Below are positions 12,141-20,909 of a stretch of DNA of 64,000 nt, piece after piece. Origin of the DNA: Rhizobium leguminosarum bv. trifolii WSM2297 (GTDB taxonomy: Bacteria; Pseudomonadota; Alphaproteobacteria; Rhizobiales; Rhizobiaceae); NCBI RefSeq assembly GCF_000271845.1, contig NZ_JH719395.1, forward strand, positions 3,668,361-3,732,360, given 5' to 3'. The position numbers and the translations under genes are program-made. The notes under the pieces were generated by a model that worked only from the letters and a program-made list of their open reading frames with translations, was not told the DNA's origin and did no database searches. The stretch's first letter is position 1; every line of letters begins with the position of its first letter.

Positions 12141-13124
12141 ATGCCCCGCTATATTCTGGTTACCGGCGGCGCCGGTTTCATAGGCAGTCATATCTGCAAA
12201 ACGCTGGCGCGTGCCGGCATGGTTCCGGTCACCTACGACAATCTCTCGACGGGGTATGCCGACTGTGTCCGCTGGGGACCGCTCATCCGGGCCGACCTCG
12301 CCGATGCAGCCACGCTGCGCCGGACCCTCGCAGAGTTTTCGCCCGATTGCGTCATCCACTGCGGCGCCAATGCCTATGTCGGCGAATCCGTCGAGATGCC
12401 CAGGAAATATTACCGCAATAATGTCGTCGGCAGCCTGACGCTGCTCGAGGCCTGCCTCGACCAGGATATCGGCCGGATCGTCTTTTCGAGCAGCTGCGCC
12501 ACCTACGGCATCCCTGCCTCATTGCCGATACGGGAGGAAACGCCACAGCACCCGGTCAATCCTTACGGCCGAACCAAGCTGATCTTCGAGATGGCGCTTG
12601 AGGATTTTGCCGCCGCCTATGGCATTCGCTTCGCCGCGCTGCGTTATTTCAACGCGGCCGGCGCCGATCCGGACGGCGAGCTTGCCGAGCGCCACCAGCC
12701 GGAAACCCATCTCATCCCCCGCGCCCTTCTCGCTGCCGCCGGCAGGCTGGAGCGGCTCGATATCTTCGGCACCGATTATCCGACCGAAGACGGAACCTGT
12801 GTGCGTGACTATGTTCACGTCAGCGATCTCGCGCAGGCGCATCTTGCCGCCGTCAATCATCTGATAGCCGACGGCGACTCGCTCAGCGTCAATCTCGGCT
12901 CCGGCCGCGGCACCTCGGTGCGTGAGATTCTCGAAGCCATCTATCGGGCGACCGGCCGTGAAGTCCCCGTTCGCTATCGCCCGCGCAGGGCCGGCGATCC
13001 GCCGATCCTCTTTGCCGACACGGCAAGAGCGAAGGCGGAACTCGGCTTCACCCCCGCTCTCTCGGATATCGATACGATCATCCGCACCGCCGGTCCCACT
13101 TTCGGGCTGGAGGTGAAGGGGTGA
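12141..13124 (+). CDS. galE: UDP-glucose 4-epimerase
   Basis: A 327-residue GalE-type epimerase interconverting UDP-glucose and UDP-galactose. It has the NAD motif GGAGFIGSHICKTL at residues 8-21, FSSSCATYG, catalytic YGRTK (Tyr and Lys), RYFNAAGADPDGE and the late GalE block TEDGTCVRDYVHVSDLAQAH. The chosen ATG (12141) starts immediately before the first beta strand; the frame is open further upstream but that stretch overlaps the preceding gene. Its stop overlaps the GTG start of the next gene, indicating translational coupling. It supplies precursor within the polysaccharide operon. Confidence 0.92.
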   Translation: MPRYILVTGGAGFIGSHICKTLARAGMVPVTYDNLSTGYADCVRWGPLIRADLADAATLRRTLAEFSPDCVIHCGANAYVGESVEMPRKYYRNNVVGSLTLLEACLDQDIGRIVFSSSCATYGIPASLPIREETPQHPVNPYGRTKLIFEMALEDFAAAYGIRFAALRYFNAAGADPDGELAERHQPETHLIPRALLAAAGRLERLDIFGTDYPTEDGTCVRDYVHVSDLAQAHLAAVNHLIADGDSLSVNLGSGRGTSVREILEAIYRATGREVPVRYRPRRAGDPPILFADTARAKAELGFTPALSDIDTIIRTAGPTFGLEVKG

Positions 13125-14989
13125 GCATCGGTTCGCAAATCGGTCAGCGCGTGAGGACGGCGAAAGCCGCCTCCGCGGATGCATTCGATCCTGTCTTCGC
13201 CGGCTGGAACCGCGTCGTTTACGGCTTCGGCATCCTCTGCTGGCTGGCGACACTCGGCTATTTCTGGATCTGGTGGTGCCAGTCGGCGCACATCATTTCC
13301 TGGACCGCATTCGTGCTCATCACCCTCGTGATGGGCTGGATCACCCTTGTGCCGGCCTATTTCATCCTGATTTTCCTCGATGCGCGCACGGTCAGCCCTC
13401 ACGTGCGGCTGCCGGAAGGGCGGGTGGCGATGGTGGTCACCAAAGCGCCGTCCGAGCCCTTTGCCGTCGTCCGCGCCACGCTGCAGGCGATGCTCGACCA
13501 GATCGGCGTCGAGTTCGATGTCTGGCTGGCCGATGAGGATCCTTCGGAGGAAACCAAGCGCTGGTGCGCAGAGCACGGCGTGCTGATCTCCACCCGAAAG
13601 GGGGTGGCGGAGTATCACCGCGCGAGCTGGCCGCGCCGGACGCGCTGCAAGGAGGGCAACCTTGCCTATTTCTACGACCATTTCGGCTATGCGCGTTACG
13701 ATTTCGTCGCCCAGTTCGATGCCGATCACGTGCCGACGCTGACCTATCTCCGCGAGGTCCTGCGGCCCTTCGCTGACCCTGGCATCGGTTATGTCTCCGC
13801 GCCCAGCATCTGTGATGCGAATGCCGCGACCAGCTGGGCCGCGCGCGGCAGGCTCTATGCCGAGGCCAGCCTGCACGGTTCGCTGCAGACGGGTTACAAT
13901 AGCGGCTGGGCGCCGCTTTGCATCGGCTCGCATTATGCGGTCCGCACATCAGCGCTTCGCGAGATCGGCGGCCTCGGCCCGGAACTCGCCGAAGACCATT
14001 CGACGACACTGATGATGAATGCCGGCGGCTGGCGTGGCGTTCATGCCGTCGATGCGATCGCCCATGGCGACGGCCCGGCGAATTTTGCCGATCTCGTCGT
14101 CCAGGAATTCCAGTGGTCGCGCAGCCTCGTCACCATTCTGCTGCAGCATTCCAGGCGTTATATCGCGCATCTGCCGTGGAAGCTGAAATTTCAGTTCGTG
14201 TTCTCGCAGCTGTGGTATCCGCTGTTTTCCGCCTTCATGGCGGTGATGTTTCTGCTGCCGGTTGCCGCCTTGCTGACGGGCCGTGTCTTTATCAACGTCA
14301 CCTATCCGGATTTCCTGCTGCATTTCTCGCCGATATCGATCGTGCTGACACTGTTTGCCATCTTCTGGCGGGCGACCAGAACCTTCAGGCCGCATAATGC
14401 GAAACTGTTCGGCTGGGAGGGGCTGGCCTTCATCTTCCTGCGCTGGCCGTGGTCGCTCGCCGGCAGCCTGGCGGCCGTGCGCGATCACATCTCGGGCTCC
14501 TTCGTCGATTTCCGCATCACGCCGAAGGGAAAGCAGCAGCAGCAGTCTCTGCCGCTGCGGGTCGTGGCGCCCTATATCGCGCTCGCCGGGCTTTGCGCCG
14601 TCGCCATGGCGCTTGCCAGCGAGACCGCTGCCGCCCAGGGCTTTTATATTTTCGCCGCGATAAACCTCTCGATCTATCTGTCGGTGACGGTGCTGATCGT
14701 CGTTCGCCATGGAATCGAGAACGGTCTGCCGCTGCTGCCGCAATCGCACGGGCTGCGGCTCGCGACCGCCATGGGGCTTGCGATCTGGGTTACCGGCGGC
14801 ATGCAGCTCGGCGGCCATGGCCTGCGCAGCCTCGAAGCCCTTTCCCATGGCCAGCCATTCGTCAGCTTCACCCAAACGCAATTTGCCGTGGCCGGCGCCG
14901 GCCTCGGCGGCGGCAAGACCAAGATCACGAAGTTCCGTCTCAAATGGAATGGGTTCGGCAACATGGGACGGGACCAACAGGGTGTCTGA
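13121..14989 (+). CDS. Membrane GT2 glycosyltransferase (cellulose/mannan synthase-like)
   Basis: Processive-type family 2 glycosyltransferase, 622 residues, in the inner membrane. Two N-terminal transmembrane helices (about 32-52 and 62-86) precede the cytoplasmic domain with ADED (137-140), DAD (200-202), ED (291-292) and the QEFQW motif (328-332), the D, DxD, D, Q..RW signature of cellulose-synthase-like enzymes. Several hydrophobic segments follow (about 355-378, 395-415, 485-540). No PilZ domain is visible. GTG start overlaps the galE stop (GTGA). It would polymerise a beta-linked glycan from nucleotide sugars; which sugar cannot be read from sequence, but a GH26-like gene downstream hints at mannose-containing polymer. 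Confidence 0.87.
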   Translation: MSIGSQIGQRVRTAKAASADAFDPVFAGWNRVVYGFGILCWLATLGYFWIWWCQSAHIISWTAFVLITLVMGWITLVPAYFILIFLDARTVSPHVRLPEGRVAMVVTKAPSEPFAVVRATLQAMLDQIGVEFDVWLADEDPSEETKRWCAEHGVLISTRKGVAEYHRASWPRRTRCKEGNLAYFYDHFGYARYDFVAQFDADHVPTLTYLREVLRPFADPGIGYVSAPSICDANAATSWAARGRLYAEASLHGSLQTGYNSGWAPLCIGSHYAVRTSALREIGGLGPELAEDHSTTLMMNAGGWRGVHAVDAIAHGDGPANFADLVVQEFQWSRSLVTILLQHSRRYIAHLPWKLKFQFVFSQLWYPLFSAFMAVMFLLPVAALLTGRVFINVTYPDFLLHFSPISIVLTLFAIFWRATRTFRPHNAKLFGWEGLAFIFLRWPWSLAGSLAAVRDHISGSFVDFRITPKGKQQQQSLPLRVVAPYIALAGLCAVAMALASETAAAQGFYIFAAINLSIYLSVTVLIVVRHGIENGLPLLPQSHGLRLATAMGLAIWVTGGMQLGGHGLRSLEALSHGQPFVSFTQTQFAVAGAGLGGGKTKITKFRLKWNGFGNMGRDQQGV

Positions 14990-15026
14990 GCCGGCGGAAC
15001 CGGCAAGTGTCGAACAGGAGGATGTA

Positions 15027-15554
15027 ATGCGTATCGGATCGAAACTTTATGGAGCAGCCCTTGCTCTCAGCCTGTGTCTGCCGGTGGCGGCACATGGCGC
15101 CGAGGCAGACGGCAAGAAGGCTCCGACGCCGACGCCGCTCAGCGCCTATGAGCTCTATCGAATCTACGGCGACAAAACCTGGATCTGGAACACCGGCGGC
15201 GGCCGTTTCTTGGATGACGGCCGGCGGTTCGTCGCCTGGGTGGACGACAAGGGCAAGCAATCCTTTGCCGAAGGCAAGTGGGTGGTCGATGATCTCGGCC
15301 AGCTCTGCATGCGCGCCACCTGGACGAATGCCGAGGGTGCGGCCCGCGCCAGCACCTGTTTCGGCCACCGCAAGATCGGCAACACGATCTATCAGCGGCG
15401 CCAGCCGGACGGCAACTGGTATGTCTTCCGTCATGCGTCGGTGCGCGGAGATGACGAGTTTCGCAAGCTCGTTTCCATGGATTCGGTCAGCGACAAGGCG
15501 CGTGACCTGAAGCAGGTCCTGCAGAGCCAGGAAGTAGCCCGAAAAGGAGGGTGA
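15027..15554 (+). CDS. Exported DUF995-type protein
   Basis: A 175-residue protein with an N-terminal signal peptide (positive MRIGSK, hydrophobic core, probable cleavage after AAHGA). The body matches the DUF995 pattern I know from rhizobia: AYELYRIYGDKTWIW, RRFVAWVD, LCMRATW, STCFGHRK, IYQRRQPDGNWYVFRH. Two cysteines could pair in the periplasm. AGGAGGA at 15017-15022 fixes ATG 15027. It sits between the GT2 synthase and a GH26-like glycanase in the same operon, so a periplasmic role in handling the polymer is inferred; biochemical function is unknown. Confidence 0.8.
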   Translation: MRIGSKLYGAALALSLCLPVAAHGAEADGKKAPTPTPLSAYELYRIYGDKTWIWNTGGGRFLDDGRRFVAWVDDKGKQSFAEGKWVVDDLGQLCMRATWTNAEGAARASTCFGHRKIGNTIYQRRQPDGNWYVFRHASVRGDDEFRKLVSMDSVSDKARDLKQVLQSQEVARKGG

Positions 15555-15557
15555 GCC

Positions 15558-16526
15558 ATGAAGAGGCTGATGAAAAAAAACCTCTCTACCGCAGCGATCG
15601 CGCTGCTGCTGCTGTGTGTCGCGGATATGCCCGGCCGAAGCGAGATGCAATATGCCGGCATTGCCCCGAACCCGGCGGCGGGCGTGCGGGCGATCATTGA
15701 CAAGCGCCCCGTCCTTCATGCCGACGGCATCATGTTCGGCGCCTACGATCCGCATGGCGATTTCGGCGCGCAGGCGAATGTCGCAACCGAAGCCCTGTTT
15801 CTGCCCTGGGAAGACGTCGACCTCGAAACCCTGCGTGTTGCCGATGCCTATGCGCTGGCCCGAGGCCGCAACCTGCTGATATCAGTGGAGCCCTGGTCTT
15901 GGGACGTCGACTGGCGGCTGACCTCCGCACAGCTTCGCGCAAAGGTCCTGCGCGGCGATTACGATGTCAACATGCGGGCAATCGCGCAGATGATATCGCA
16001 GCTGAAAAGCCCGGTGATCGTCCGCTGGGGACAGGAGATGGAGGACAAGTCGGGGCGGTTTTCCTGGTCCGGCTGGAACCCGCAGGATTATATCACCGCC
16101 TATAAGCGGATGATGGATATCGTCCGCCAGGAGGCGCCCGGGACCGAACTCATGTGGTCGCCGAAGGGAGAGCCCGGCTTGCAGGACTACTATCCCGGTG
16201 ACGACTATGTCGATCTCGTCGGTCTCTCGGTCTTCGGCCTGCAGCGTTACGACGAACTTGCCTATAATGGGCACCGGACATTCTCGGAAGCATTGAAGCA
16301 GGGCTATGATCTCGTCGCTGGCTACGGGAAGCCCATCTGGGTGGCGGAGCTCGGTTATGAAGGCGGCGACGCCTATATCAGGCCGTGGATCGAGACCGCC
16401 ACATTGAAGCAGAGCGCCTTCCCCAATCTGCAGGAGGTGGTCTATTTCAACGACCGGGATGTGCACGCCTGGCCCTTCGATCTTGGCCGGCCGGACTGGC
16501 GCGTGGCCCGGAACCTGGGTAACTGA
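15558..16526 (+). CDS. Exported GH26-like glycoside hydrolase
   Basis: A 322-residue protein with a signal peptide (MKRLMKKN then a leucine-rich core). A TIM-barrel glycanase of the GH26/GH-A type is suggested by the acid/base motif VIVRWGQEMED (Glu after WGQ) and a late nucleophile motif PIWVAELGYEGG. LISVEPWSWD and ELMWSPKGEP also fit. It starts three bases after the DUF995 gene and closes the operon; a terminator hairpin follows. By analogy with BcsZ in cellulose systems it may trim or edit the polymer made by the GT2 enzyme. GH26 enzymes are mostly mannanases, but specificity here is not determinable. Confidence 0.78.
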   Translation: MKRLMKKNLSTAAIALLLLCVADMPGRSEMQYAGIAPNPAAGVRAIIDKRPVLHADGIMFGAYDPHGDFGAQANVATEALFLPWEDVDLETLRVADAYALARGRNLLISVEPWSWDVDWRLTSAQLRAKVLRGDYDVNMRAIAQMISQLKSPVIVRWGQEMEDKSGRFSWSGWNPQDYITAYKRMMDIVRQEAPGTELMWSPKGEPGLQDYYPGDDYVDLVGLSVFGLQRYDELAYNGHRTFSEALKQGYDLVAGYGKPIWVAELGYEGGDAYIRPWIETATLKQSAFPNLQEVVYFNDRDVHAWPFDLGRPDWRVARNLGN

Positions 16527-16540
16527 CGGCTTGAAATAGA

Positions 16541-16573
16541 GAAAGGCCCGCCGGGGTTTGCGGGCCTCTCCTC
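16541..16573. terminator. Convergent terminator hairpin
   Basis: Stem GGCCCGC (16545-16551) and GCGGGCC (16560-16566) with flanking purine/pyrimidine tracts, located between the GH26-like gene and the oppositely oriented binding-protein gene. Confidence 0.6.
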
Positions 16574-16590
16574 TCATATCCGGCGATCGA

Positions 16591-17877
16591 TCATCCCTTG
16601 ATCGTCGCCTTACCCTCTTCGATCAGCCGGGTCGCCGCATCAGCGGGCGAAATCCGTTCGAAGGCGAGTTCGTCGCAGATCGGGCGCAGCACGCGCTGGT
16701 CGAACTGGGTTGCGCCCATCGGCACCGGCGGCGGGTATTCACCGACCTGATCCTTGAGAAGATTGACGTATTTGACCGTTTCCTGCTCCGTCGGGTTGAG
16801 CTGCGGCAGGATGGCCTCGCGCACCGTCGGTGACATCGGCACACCGCGCTCGACGCCGAGAATCTTGCCGGCCTCGATATCGTTGACGAAGAAGTCGATG
16901 AATTTCGCCGCCGCTTCGCCGTTCTTTGTCGTGGCGCCGAGACTCCAGATTAGCGCCGGACGGTAGTAGTGGCCCGACGGCCCGCCCTTCTTTTCGCGCG
17001 GCAGCATGGTGATGCCGAGCTTGTTCTTGATGATCAGCTGATAGCCGATCATCTGGTTGGAATAGGCCATGCCGATCACCGATTTGCCGACACCGAGGCT
17101 ATTGGTGTCGATGGTGTTCTGATCGAGCGTCTGCACATCGGCGGCAACGGTGCCGCCGGCCTTGCGCAGCTTCTCCCAGTAGTCGAACCATTCGGTGGCG
17201 TCGTCGGCCGTGAAGCCAAGCCCGACGGTTTCCTTTGCAAAAAGGCTCTTGCCGCGCTGGCGCAGCCAGGCGTCGAACACATAGGCGTAGCGGGCTGCAT
17301 AGGGGCCGCCGCTCTTGCCGGAAGACTTTGTGAGTTCCACGGCGAGCTTGGCATACTCCTCCCAGGTAAGGTCGGGTGTCGGCAGCGGGATGCCGGCCTT
17401 TTCAAATTCGACCGTGTCGAAAAACATCGAGAAGGAGTTGAGGCCAAGGCCGACACCATAGAGTTTGCCGTCGATGGTGGTTAGTTTCAGCATGTCGGCG
17501 CCGAAGCTCTCGACCTTCAGCGTCGCAGGGACGAATTCGTCGAGCGGCAGGCAGGCGCCACGCTTGGAATAGTCGGAGATCGTTCCCGGCTCGAGCTGGA
17601 AGATGTCGGCGATCGAGCGGCCCGCCATCTGCGTTGCGAGCTTCGTCCAGTAGCCGTCGCCGGACAGGGATTCACCGACGATCGTGACGCCGGGTGTTTT
17701 CGACTGGTAGAGCTTGGCGACGTCGAGCGTGCGTTTGGCGCGGTCGTTCGAACCCCACCACATGGCACGCAGCGAGGCGTCCTCGGCAAATGCCGGAATG
17801 GCGCTTCCCGCGCCAAGGGCAAGGCCGGCGGCTGCTCCGGCTGATCCCATCAGAAATGAACGTCGGTTGACCTGCAT
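16591..17877 (-). CDS. ABC sugar-binding protein with Tat-type signal, orphan
   Basis: Periplasmic extracellular solute-binding protein family 1, 428 residues. The start ATG 17877 follows AGGAGG closely and gives NRRSFLMGSAGAAAG, a twin-arginine-like signal ending around PAFA. The mature part starts LRAMWWGSNDRAKRT and is clearly related to the binding protein encoded at 27451 (LRLLWWGSQPRADRT). No permease or ATPase genes adjoin it. It is divergent from the lacI-type gene, whose operator-like repeats lie between them. It probably delivers a carbohydrate to the CUT1 permeases encoded at 28744-30583 or elsewhere. Confidence 0.88.
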   Translation of the reverse strand: MQVNRRSFLMGSAGAAAGLALGAGSAIPAFAEDASLRAMWWGSNDRAKRTLDVAKLYQSKTPGVTIVGESLSGDGYWTKLATQMAGRSIADIFQLEPGTISDYSKRGACLPLDEFVPATLKVESFGADMLKLTTIDGKLYGVGLGLNSFSMFFDTVEFEKAGIPLPTPDLTWEEYAKLAVELTKSSGKSGGPYAARYAYVFDAWLRQRGKSLFAKETVGLGFTADDATEWFDYWEKLRKAGGTVAADVQTLDQNTIDTNSLGVGKSVIGMAYSNQMIGYQLIIKNKLGITMLPREKKGGPSGHYYRPALIWSLGATTKNGEAAAKFIDFFVNDIEAGKILGVERGVPMSPTVREAILPQLNPTEQETVKYVNLLKDQVGEYPPPVPMGATQFDQRVLRPICDELAFERISPADAATRLIEEGKATIKG

Positions 17878-18022
17878 GATAATCCTCCTTGTCCCAATAT
17901 GCCTGCTGCCATCCTCCAAATGGCGTTGCGAGCATTTCGTCGCAAAGAGTACGCAAAAAAATAATTATTGCAAGAAATAATGATTATCTTGCAAATTTGC
18001 ATAAGTTGCATAAACTTTACCT
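17878..18022. promoter_or_regulatory. Divergent promoter with LacI-type operator repeats
   Basis: AT-rich divergent region. TTGCAAGA (17968-17975) and TCTTGCAA (17987-17994) form a perfect inverted repeat, and GCAAATTTGC (17991-18000) is a perfect palindrome overlapping it. Another TTGCATAA follows at 18006. These are the likely binding sites of the LacI-family protein encoded next to them. Confidence 0.65.
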
Positions 18023-19063
18023 ATGAACGAACAGAAAATCAGACGGCCGCGCCAGGCCGATATCGCCATATTGGCCGGCGTCTCCGTTTCCACCGTGTCG
18101 CGGGTGCTCGCCAACGAACCCGGCATCAGCGAAACCGTGCGCCGCCAGATATTGAAGGTGGCCGCCGAGCACGGCTATCCCGTCAAGTCTGCGACGGAAG
18201 CGGTTGCCGGCGGGCTGGCGCTGATTGCCAGCGATGGCGTCACCGGCGGCCTCAGCGTCTTTTATGAAGCGATCGTCGAGGGGCTGCGCGCCGGAGCTGC
18301 CGAAGCCGGCATGCCCTTTGAAATCCGCATGGTTCGCGAGGATCGCACGACGCCGGAGGCTGTGCGTGACTATATGCAGGCCGCGGGTGCCGAAGGGCTC
18401 TTTCTCGTTGGCATCGATCCGAACGAGCTGCTGCGCGGCTGGCTGCGCGACACACTGACGCCAGCGGTTCTCGTCAATGGTACCGATCCGATGATGCAGT
18501 TCGACGGCGTTTCGCCGGCTAATTTCTTCGGTGCCTATCAGGCGACCAGTCGATTGACCAAGGCTGGCCATCGCCGCATCCTGCACCTGAGCGGCTCCCA
18601 TCGCCAGACGATCCGGGAACGCATCCGCGGTTTCGAGGCTGCCATCGCCGCCGTGCCCGGGGCCGAGGGCCGTTTCGTGTCCATGACGCTGCACGGCAGC
18701 GCCAGCGGCGAGGCCCATGAACGCACGGCCGCGATCCTTGCCGAGGATGCCGGTTTCACCGCCGCCTTCTGCATGAATGATTTCATCGCCGTCGGTGTAC
18801 TCGAGGCCGTCACCGAGGCCGGCCTGCGGGTGCCGGAGGATTTTGCAATCGTCGGCTTCGATGATCTGCCCTGTGCGCTGATGACCAATCCGCCGCTTTC
18901 CACCATGCGTGTCGATCGTGCCGCCCTCGGGCGCGAGGCCGTTTTGCTGATGCTGTCCCGTTTCCGCAACAGGACGGCGCCGGCGCGCCACATCTGCCAG
19001 GCCGTCGTTCCCGTTCGAGGAGGGACCGTTCCGAAACCCGTGAGTGATGCCGATGACCTATGA
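18023..19063 (+). CDS. LacI-family transcriptional regulator
   Basis: 346 residues. The N-terminal HTH reads ADIAILAGVSVSTVSRVLAN (about 12-31) with the hinge-adjacent AAEHGYPV, then a periplasmic-binding-like sensor domain with ALIASDGVTGGLSVFYEAIV, EGLFLVGIDPNE, CMNDFIAVGVLEA and VGFDDLP. It likely represses the adjacent binding-protein gene and its own operon in response to a sugar. Its 3' end overlaps the start of the DUF2264 gene, so the two are co-transcribed. The ribosome site is weak. Confidence 0.92.
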   Translation: MNEQKIRRPRQADIAILAGVSVSTVSRVLANEPGISETVRRQILKVAAEHGYPVKSATEAVAGGLALIASDGVTGGLSVFYEAIVEGLRAGAAEAGMPFEIRMVREDRTTPEAVRDYMQAAGAEGLFLVGIDPNELLRGWLRDTLTPAVLVNGTDPMMQFDGVSPANFFGAYQATSRLTKAGHRRILHLSGSHRQTIRERIRGFEAAIAAVPGAEGRFVSMTLHGSASGEAHERTAAILAEDAGFTAAFCMNDFIAVGVLEAVTEAGLRVPEDFAIVGFDDLPCALMTNPPLSTMRVDRAALGREAVLLMLSRFRNRTAPARHICQAVVPVRGGTVPKPVSDADDL

Positions 19064-20909
19064 TCCCGCCAGCGCCAATCCGCTTGCAGGCAATCCGCTG
19101 CAAACCCGCGCCGATATGAGCCGGGCCCTGCTTGAGCTCTTCGATCCGCTGCTTGCCTGTTTTTCTGAAGGCAACGCCCGCGTCAGGCTAAACGGCACCG
19201 CCGCCCATTTCGACCGGGCGGCGGCCGATCTCGAAGGCTTTGCCCGCCCGCTCTGGGGATTGGCGCCGCTTGGCGCCGGCAAGGGCGACTTCGCCCATTG
19301 GCATCGGTTCGCCGAGGGCCTTGCAAACGGCACCGATCCCGCCCATCCGGAATATTGGGGAGCGGTCAATGGTCGCGATCAGCGCATGGTCGAACTTGCC
19401 GCGCTCGGTTTTGCCCTGGCGCTGGTGCCGGAAAAAATCTGGGAGCCGCTCGACGCGCACGCCCGCAGCAATGTCGTCGCCTATCTCAAGCATGCCAGGC
19501 AGTTCGATTATGCCGACAACAACTGGAAATTCTTCCGGATTTTCGTCGATATCGCGCTCGACCGCCTCGGCATCGATTTCGACCGCAGCCTGACGCGGCA
19601 ATATCTGCAGGAACTCGAAGGCTTCTATATCGGCGACGGCTGGTATCGCGACGGAAACGTCCGCCGCATCGATCACTACATTCCCTTCGCCATGCATTTC
19701 TATGGCTTGATCTATTCCAAGCTCGTCGACGACGATTATGCAAAACGCTACCGCGAACGCGCGGTGCTCTTTGCCCAAGATTTCCGCCACTGGTTCGCCG
19801 CCGACGGGGCGACCATCCCCTTCGGCCGCAGCCTGACCTATCGTTTCGCCTGCGCCGGCTTCTGGTCGGCGCTTGCCTTTGCCGATCTCGAAGCTCTGCC
19901 CTGGGGCGAGATCAAGCACCTCTGCCTGCAGCATCTGCGCTGGTGGAAGGATAAGCCGATTGCCGATCGCGACGGCGTGCTGTCGATCGGTTTCGGCTAT
20001 CCGAACCTGCTGATGTCGGAAAGTTACAATTCCGCCGGCTCGCCCTATTGGGCGCTCAAGGCCTTCCTGCCGCTGGCGATCGCCGAGGATCATCCCTTCT
20101 GGACCGCTAGGGAAAAGCAGCCGGAACAGGCACTCGATGTCCTCCCCCAGCGCCATCCCGGCATGGTGATCATGCGGGCGGGCTCTGATGTCGTGGCGCT
20201 ATCCTCAGGGCAGGAAAACCTGCAGATGCGTTTCGGCACAGAAAAATATGCGAAGTTCGCCTATTCCACCCGCTACGGCTTCAGCGTCGAATCCGACGAA
20301 CGTGCCTTTGGCCTCGCCGCCTTCGATTCGATGCTGGCCTTCAGCGATGACGGCCTGCACTACCGCGTGCGCGAAACGAATGAGGAAGCCAGGCTCGCAG
20401 GCGATGTTCTCTATGCGAAATGGTCGCCTTTCCCCGATGTTGGGGTCGAAACCTGGCTGGTGCCGCAAGCCCCCTGGCATATCCGCCTGCACCGGATCAG
20501 GGCCGGCCGGCCGCTCAGGGTCGCCGAAGGCGGCTTTGCCATCGGCCGCCGGGACTTCGAACAGGACACGCTGTCTGCTTCGGAGGGCGCCGCCTATGCG
20601 ATCGGCGAAGGTGATTTTACCGGGATTCTCGACCTCGGCTCTTCGGTCAAACGCGCTGGGCTCGCTCAGAAGGCGCAGCCCAACACCAATGTGATCGTCG
20701 CCAAGACCATCGTGCCGCAGCTGCGCGGTCAGATTCCGGCCGGCGAGACCATTCTGATAACGGCGGTGCTGGCGCTTGACGACCCCGCCGCCGTCTCGTC
20801 TGCCTGGATCCGGCCGCCGAAAGCGCCTGACTTGGCTGCGCTGCAGGCGCTGGTGCGGGAAAAGGGCGTGACCGTTAGTGCCATCGAAGCGCCGGGACAG
20901 ATGCCATGA
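19047..20909 (+). CDS. DUF2264 protein, probable carbohydrate-active enzyme
   Basis: About 620 residues without signal peptide, hence cytoplasmic. The N-terminal two thirds show DUF2264 features: GFARPLWGLAPLG, FADGLANGTDP-type segment, DNNWKFFRIFVD, DGWYRDGN and DHYIPFAMHFYGLIY, consistent with an (alpha/alpha)6-barrel; a beta-rich C-terminal domain follows. I believe some DUF2264 enzymes act on uronic-acid glycosides, but I am not certain. ATG 19047 is chosen; GTG 19044 and ATG 19053 are alternatives. It overlaps lacI and is coupled to the next gene, so its substrate is probably imported by the adjacent binding protein. Confidence 0.8.
   Translation: MPMTYDPASANPLAGNPLQTRADMSRALLELFDPLLACFSEGNARVRLNGTAAHFDRAAADLEGFARPLWGLAPLGAGKGDFAHWHRFAEGLANGTDPAHPEYWGAVNGRDQRMVELAALGFALALVPEKIWEPLDAHARSNVVAYLKHARQFDYADNNWKFFRIFVDIALDRLGIDFDRSLTRQYLQELEGFYIGDGWYRDGNVRRIDHYIPFAMHFYGLIYSKLVDDDYAKRYRERAVLFAQDFRHWFAADGATIPFGRSLTYRFACAGFWSALAFADLEALPWGEIKHLCLQHLRWWKDKPIADRDGVLSIGFGYPNLLMSESYNSAGSPYWALKAFLPLAIAEDHPFWTAREKQPEQALDVLPQRHPGMVIMRAGSDVVALSSGQENLQMRFGTEKYAKFAYSTRYGFSVESDERAFGLAAFDSMLAFSDDGLHYRVRETNEEARLAGDVLYAKWSPFPDVGVETWLVPQAPWHIRLHRIRAGRPLRVAEGGFAIGRRDFEQDTLSASEGAAYAIGEGDFTGILDLGSSVKRAGLAQKAQPNTNVIVAKTIVPQLRGQIPAGETILITAVLALDDPAAVSSAWIRPPKAPDLAALQALVREKGVTVSAIEAPGQMP

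Noticed and set aside
19188..20156. 322-codon minus-strand frame inside the DUF2264 gene
   Set aside because: The plus-strand protein has a family signature and overlapping operon neighbours; the antisense frame has none.
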